Assembly (NCBI GenBank): GCA_021229015.1
Contig: CM037782.1
Location: forward strand, 59,321,514 to 59,385,513
Length of the DNA stretch: 64,000 nt
From: Solen grandis
Lineage: Eukaryota; Mollusca; Bivalvia; Adapedonta; Solenidae
Direction: 5' to 3'
Numbering within the stretch: position 1 is the stretch's first letter; every line of letters begins with the position of its first letter. Of this stretch, positions 63,601-64,000 are shown piece after piece. The translations under genes were made by a program, and so were the position numbers. The notes under the pieces were generated by a model that had not been told where the DNA came from, searched no databases, and worked only from the letters and a program-made list of their open reading frames with translations.

Positions 63601-64000
63601 GGTTGTAAGAAATGATTTCCCAAACAACAACAATCCATTACCTCATGGATATTCTTGTTCAAATCTATGTCTATTACAGAACTTTAAGTGTAATGAGGTG
63701 TCTGATCTGGGTCTGTTCTGTTTGTTATTGTGTCAGAACATGTCTGTATCAGGTGAAGGGTTAAAACAAAGTAATCCATGCAGGAATTAAAAAGTTATGG
63801 CCATGATTCAAATTTTGAATGCAGATGCTGCACTGGGTATAACAATAATTAAACTTCTTTTTCCTTGAAACTGTTAGGCCAGATACTGTCCCCTCCACCC
63901 TAGACACAATTTCCTTGAAACTGTTAGGCCAGATACTGTCCCCTCCACCCTAGACACAATCAGTACCCACCATCTGGTCAGGCAGTCCTCTACGGAGTTG
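42545..64000 (-). CDS. VARS1: VARS1, cytosolic valyl-tRNA synthetase gene (C-terminal ~900 codons)
   Basis: Class I aminoacyl-tRNA synthetase that joins valine to tRNA-Val and hydrolyses Thr-tRNA-Val in its CP1 editing domain; in animals it associates with elongation factor 1. Twenty-one exons with compatible phases (one damaged) translate to a continuous Val[115 protein letters not shown], the anticodon-binding domain and a C-terminal coiled coil ending SMQ. Close similarity to animal cytosolic ValRS and the C-terminal coiled coil favour VARS1 over mitochondrial VARS2. The N-terminal GST-like part and HIGH motif lie past the window. Introns carry many repeats. The exon at 53311-53412 is broken as assembled. 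Confidence 0.97.
42680..43090. repeat. Palindromic repeat with nested CAGGTGACAC element
   Basis: TATATAGAGGGTATTTGTTT at one side pairs with ATTCTATATAAACTC-type sequence, and the same body (GATACAATT...GAGATGAGATATA...GCTAGCTGCTGCTAC) recurs at 45495-45785. In this copy a CAGGTGACAC repeat (about 42885-43040) is inserted between GCTGCTGCTAC and AGTAGTTCCTCCAGATCTAT, while the 45.5-kb copy reads on without it. Confidence 0.6.
43252..43401 (-). CDS. VARS1: VARS1 exon, C-terminal coiled coil
   Basis: 50 codons, phase 0 on both sides. Encodes [20 protein letters not shown] and [12 protein letters not shown]. Regular Leu/Lys/Glu spacing indicates the tRNA-contacting coiled coil conserved in ValRS (vertebrate GLVDPARELGKL... 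and KVPLEVQEADEAK). Confidence 0.95.
43797..43978 (-). CDS. VARS1: VARS1 exon, domain linking anticodon-binding bundle and coiled coil
   Basis: 182 nt with TTACAG acceptor and GTACTT donor. Encodes [14 protein letters not shown], then [20 protein letters not shown] and HLMIK. The PPGCAV block is shared with animal ValRS. Confidence 0.95.
44234..44917. mobile_element. Tigger/pogo-like MITE in a VARS1 intron
   Basis: Inverted termini: ACTGTCAAACTTCGGTGACT at the left and the complement of ACAGTCGAACTTCGGTGACT at the right, about 685 bp apart with TA/TATA at the edges. No transposase frame. Confidence 0.75.
45015..45129 (-). CDS. VARS1: VARS1 exon ([11 protein letters not shown])
   Basis: 115 nt. 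Encodes [33 protein letters not shown] and [13 protein letters not shown] corresponds to vertebrate SLRADYNL, following the anticodon-binding bundle. Confidence 0.95.
45495..45785. repeat. Palindromic repeat, second copy
   Basis: Same body as 42680-43090 (GAGGATATTTGTTTG...GATGAGATATAACCCG...GCTAACTGCTGCTAC...AGTAGTCCCGGCAGATCTAT), without the nested insertion. The left part ATATGAGTTATATCTCATTG and right part AAGATGAGATATAACCCGTA are mutually inverted. Confidence 0.6.
45885..46030 (+). repeat. Interspersed repeat, partner of 20040-20200
   Basis: TTAACCCTTACAATGCTGTG ... CCAGTGCAGACCAAGATCAG ... AGCAAGCACCCCCATAAACA. The same blocks occur in the opposite orientation at 20040-20200. Confidence 0.55.
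46033..46810 (-). repeat. Pearl/Helentron-like element with tandem core and GACGG run
   Basis: Low end ACAAGAGGGCCAAGATGGCC then TAGATCGCTCACCTGAG. Three internal copies of a unit of about 145-170 bp (marker TTTGACCTACTGACCTAC at about 46262, 46407 and 46576), a GGACGACGG microsatellite (46718-46757), and the high end CTCACCCTGAGCTATGCTCA then GGTGAGCTAAAAA with a hairpin. It shares termini, reversed, with the elements at 5366 and 6359. Confidence 0.8.
47174..47380 (-). CDS. VARS1: VARS1 exon, anticodon-binding domain core
   Basis: 69 codons, phase 0 both sides. Encodes [20 protein letters not shown], then [17 protein letters not shown] and [27 protein letters not shown] is a signature of ValRS anticodon-binding domains. 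Confidence 0.97.
47507..48477. mobile_element. Tigger-like non-autonomous transposon in a VARS1 intron
   Basis: Termini AGTAAAACCTCGATAATAAG (left) and the complement of CAGTAAAACCTCACTCTGCG (right). Subterminal motifs (GTGGTCTTATTATTGAGTTG; TTGAGTTGGTCGTGATAATG) are related. About 970 bp with TA at the right edge. No transposase frame remains. Confidence 0.75.
49258..49408 (-). CDS. VARS1: VARS1 exon ([11 protein letters not shown])
   Basis: Encodes [20 protein letters not shown], then [20 protein letters not shown] and CDWYL, matching vertebrate [25 protein letters not shown]. Two AGs compete: ACAG before 49413 and TTGAG before 49408. Only the inner one keeps the frame from the upstream exon (CT + T gives Leu); the outer would read CTT TGA, a stop. 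Confidence 0.92.
49604..50880. mobile_element. Pogo/Tigger transposon remnant, 1277 bp, TA target duplication
   Basis: Left end CAGTCAAACTTGTATTAAGC and right end the complement of CAGTCAAACTTGTGATAGCG, flanked by TA at 49602-49603 and 50881-50882. It carries a truncated transposase start on the minus strand (50050-50226). Repeated GACCGCTTA-type subterminal motifs occur near the right end and GGCTGCTTAAGAC near the left. It sits in a VARS1 intron. Confidence 0.9.
50050..50226 (-). pseudogene. Truncated Tigger/pogo transposase, CENP-B-type N-terminal HTH only
   Basis: From an ATG at 50226: [50 protein letters not shown], then a stop after about 58 codons. KRK.LTLE...KV..L..GKS...IA.EF..G.TQIQNI is the CENP-B/pogo DNA-binding helix-turn-helix. 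The second HTH and the DDE catalytic domain are absent, so this is an internally deleted copy. Confidence 0.82.
51087..51213 (-). CDS. VARS1: VARS1 exon (GRDINLDV...[11 protein letters not shown])
   Basis: 127 nt. Encodes [20 protein letters not shown] then [18 protein letters not shown].+FAL marks the start of the anticodon-binding domain in class Ia synthetases. Confidence 0.96.
51908..51986 (-). CDS. VARS1: VARS1 exon ([13 protein letters not shown])
   Basis: 79 nt. Encodes [20 protein letters not shown] then IAYTSQ. Equivalent to vertebrate [20 protein letters not shown], directly C-terminal to the KMSKS loop. Confidence 0.97.
52050..52175 (+). repeat. tRNA-like SINE in a VARS1 intron
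   Basis: CCCAGTGGTCAAGTGGTAAG (A-box region) and GTTGCAGGTTTGATCCACC (B-box region) are spaced as in a tRNA-derived SINE. Boxes are degenerate. Confidence 0.5.
52358..52426 (-). CDS. VARS1: VARS1 exon ([15 protein letters not shown])
   Basis: 23 codons, phase 0 on both sides. Encodes [20 protein letters not shown] then DGQ, the charged linker after the KMSKS loop (vertebrate [22 protein letters not shown]). Confidence 0.95.
52770..52874 (-). CDS. VARS1: VARS1 exon with the catalytic KMSKS loop, here KMSKT
   Basis: 35 codons, phase 0 on both sides. Encodes [20 protein letters not shown] then [15 protein letters not shown]. The KMSKS loop stabilises the transition state of amino acid activation. 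Here its last residue is Thr (ACA) rather than Ser, a conservative change but at a strongly conserved position. Confidence 0.97.
53311..53412 (-). CDS. VARS1: VARS1 exon, damaged as assembled (frameshift and deletion)
   Basis: Acceptor ACCAG before 53412, donor GTGAGA after 53311. The 5' part reads [10 protein letters not shown] and the 3' part reads [19 protein letters not shown], but in different frames. In the ValRS family these are joined by about ten residues including the ETG.DI.FFW catalytic-domain segment; here only a run of eight G (53380-53387 as C on the plus strand) and a short remnant sit between them. About 23 nt appear missing. The upstream exon ends in phase 0, whereas DTELEK needs one extra base at the acceptor; direct joining gives a TAG at codon 4. 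Neighbouring exons are intact, so an assembly or haplotype error is likelier than a dead gene. Confidence 0.8.
53680..53965 (+). repeat. Two adjacent CAGGTGACAC family copies
   Basis: TTCTTTGGAACAAATGTGTT...GACGGAAAAGTGATCCCTAT...CTTACAGCAGGT (53688-53812) and GACATGTGTCACCTGCTGAA...GTGACCCCTATGTGTTACCT...TTACAGCAGATGAC (53850-53960). Each has inverted CAGGTGACAC-like ends and an internal GACGGAAAAGTGA. Confidence 0.6.
54130..54200 (-). CDS. VARS1: VARS1 exon ([14 protein letters not shown])
   Basis: 71 nt. Encodes [20 protein letters not shown] then WPDQ, matching vertebrate [24 protein letters not shown], part of the Rossmann catalytic fold after the editing insertion. It ends in phase 0, one base short of what the next (damaged) exon needs. 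Confidence 0.96.
54533..54582. repeat. CA-type microsatellite in a VARS1 intron
   Basis: GCGCGCACACGCACATGCAC followed by about 20 nt of CA repeats and ATACACACA. Confidence 0.9.
54885..55081 (-). CDS. VARS1: VARS1 exon ([16 protein letters not shown])
   Basis: 197 nt. Encodes [20 protein letters not shown], then [20 protein letters not shown] and [23 protein letters not shown] is a hallmark of class Ia synthetases where the chain re-enters the catalytic domain after CP1. Confidence 0.97.
55606..55764 (-). CDS. VARS1: VARS1 exon ([18 protein letters not shown])
   Basis: 159 nt. Encodes [20 protein letters not shown], then [17 protein letters not shown] and the first two bases of R. KPQWYV is conserved across ValRS. 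It joins the next exon as SRDWCISRQ. Confidence 0.96.
55885..56255. repeat. Repeat family 'CTATCACTGAAGATGATTCA'
   Basis: Phrases ACTATCACTGAAGATGATTC then ATACCCCC, and ATTATCACTAAAGGTGATCA then ATACCCACACC, occur close together, followed by GACAGACAGAGAGACACACA. Related fragments lie near 15955, 33005 and 48562 in the window. Confidence 0.5.
56260..56832 (+). repeat. Pearl/Helentron-like element, ~155-bp tandem core and CCGA run
   Basis: The marker ATGCACTGCACTTCCTCTCA (GTGCACTG in the middle copy) recurs at about 56330, 56486 and 56640. After the last unit come GACCGACCGACCGACC (about 56763-56778) and a terminal hairpin CCCCCCAAATTTCATTTGTG then GGGGGTATAATAATT. Confidence 0.8.
57159..57262 (-). 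CDS. VARS1: VARS1 exon ([15 protein letters not shown])
   Basis: 104 nt. Encodes [20 protein letters not shown] then [14 protein letters not shown], with the Ser codon completed in the next exon. DNPMVVP is conserved near the end of the CP1 editing insertion. It is noticeably GC-richer than its introns. Confidence 0.97.
57814..57938 (-). CDS. VARS1: VARS1 exon, editing-site motif ([17 protein letters not shown])
   Basis: 125 nt. Encodes [40 protein letters not shown] and FA. TPAHD.NDYE.G forms part of the CP1 hydrolytic editing pocket that discharges threonylated tRNA. Confidence 0.97.
58121..58300 (-). CDS. VARS1: VARS1 exon, editing-site motif ([12 protein letters not shown])
   Basis: 180 nt. 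Encodes [40 protein letters not shown] and [19 protein letters not shown]. The TTR.ETM.GD motif lines the editing pocket. The other frames on this stretch are shadows. Confidence 0.97.
58738..59448. mobile_element. TA-flanked MITE with ATATTAGCCGC ends
   Basis: Left terminus CCGTCATCGTTCGAATATTA then GCCGCA, right terminus the complement of CCATAATCGTTTGAATATTA then GCCGCA, bounded by TA (58736-58737 and 59449-59450). It has internal GCCGCGGACAAATCGTCGGG and AAATGGCGGCG blocks. 711 bp, non-coding; its superfamily is not certain. Confidence 0.82.
60390..60618 (-). CDS. VARS1: VARS1 exon, start of CP1 editing domain
   Basis: 229 nt. Encodes [60 protein letters not shown] and [38 protein letters not shown] is nearly identical in vertebrate VARS1, where this leads into the editing insertion. 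Confidence 0.97.
60923..61004 (-). CDS. VARS1: VARS1 exon ([12 protein letters not shown])
   Basis: 82 nt. Encodes [20 protein letters not shown] then ACFTMDP. DW.R..FTMDP is a class Ia catalytic-domain motif. Confidence 0.97.
61535..62750 (+). repeat. Pearl-like element: 165-bp tandem core, ACGG/ACTG run, terminal hairpin
   Basis: Begins AACTAGAACTGTGTCCAAAG GACACGG, with a short GTGTCC/GGACAC inverted pair. Four tandem units follow (marker ATATGGTATATAGTGAA near 61975, 62141, 62306 and 62471; period 165). Then a GGACGGACTGACGGACTGAT run (62650-62704) and the end GCACCCCACTTTGTGGGGGC then ATAAAAAT. Frames at 62153-62659 are translations of the repeats. Confidence 0.85.
62852..63016 (-). CDS. 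VARS1: VARS1 exon ([12 protein letters not shown])
   Basis: 165 nt. Encodes [40 protein letters not shown] and [25 protein letters not shown] is the conserved catalytic-domain stretch following the HIGH region in ValRS. Confidence 0.97.
63490..63640 (+). repeat. tRNA-derived SINE, second member
   Basis: GGGCCTGTGGTCCAGTGGTT (A-box region), GCATTTGAACCTAG, then GAGAGGGATTAGTAAAGG and TTGTAAGAAATGATTTCCC, as in the copy at 11282. Confidence 0.55.
63861..63960. repeat. Exact 50-bp tandem duplication next to a VARS1 donor
   Basis: 63861-63910 and 63911-63960 are identical (TTCCTTGAAACTGTTAGGCC ... CTAGACACAAT). The pair begins ten bases inside the intron from the donor at 63970. Perfect identity suggests a very recent event or an assembly artefact. 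Confidence 0.97.
63971..64000 (-). CDS. VARS1: VARS1 exon, cut by the window end
   Basis: The last 30 nt of an exon that continues past 64000. Reads NSVEDCLTR plus TG, joined to G CAC CGG of the next exon to give LTRWHRM, matching vertebrate LTRWHRM. Donor GTGGGT at 63970. Confidence 0.92.

Overview
This is an animal nuclear DNA window, AT-rich with short exons, GT-AG introns and dense small transposons. The repeats (pearl-like elements with internal tandem units and ACGG-type microsatellites, many TA-flanked Tigger-like MITEs, tRNA-derived SINEs) and the protein sequences point to a bivalve mollusc, probably a heterodont clam. That placement is an inference from repeat style and protein similarity; the species cannot be fixed from the sequence. 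No bacterial features (operons, ribosome binding sites, CRISPR arrays, rRNA) are present.

Three conserved protein-coding genes can be read. (1) The last coding exon of BAG2 (co-chaperone, + strand, 2265 to about 2781). (2) RAB23 (Rab-family GTPase of Hedgehog and ciliary trafficking, - strand): five coding exons at 15300-20520, plus a CpG-rich candidate first exon near 36.2 kb. The exons for the P-loop and switch regions are not visible and may be lost in a 100-N assembly gap at 26201-26300. (3) VARS1 (cytosolic valyl-tRNA synthetase, - strand): 21 coding exons from the stop codon at 42545 to the window end, about 900 codons, covering part of the catalytic domain, the CP1 editing domain, the KMSKS-loop region, the anticodon-binding domain and the C-terminal coiled coil. 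The N-terminus and HIGH motif lie beyond 64000.

Layout: 0-2.8 kb BAG2 intron and last exon; 2.8-15.3 kb intergenic, packed with repeats including a 320-bp tandem array; 15.3-36.3 kb RAB23 with large introns holding MITEs, a minisatellite, the gap, a dead hAT transposase and a retroelement relic with zinc fingers; 36.3-42.5 kb intergenic; 42.5-64 kb VARS1, whose introns carry Tigger/pogo-type elements, pearl-like elements and SINEs. BAG2 and RAB23 stand tail to tail, as in vertebrates, so this appears to be an ancient conserved gene pair.

Two coding blemishes deserve attention: a frame break near the end of BAG2, and a damaged VARS1 exon (53311-53412) in which a conserved catalytic-domain segment is shortened and out of frame beside a G8 run. 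Both look more like assembly errors or a defective haplotype than biology. I found no novel multi-gene system; the unusual content is in the mobile elements and the gene-structure oddities listed below.
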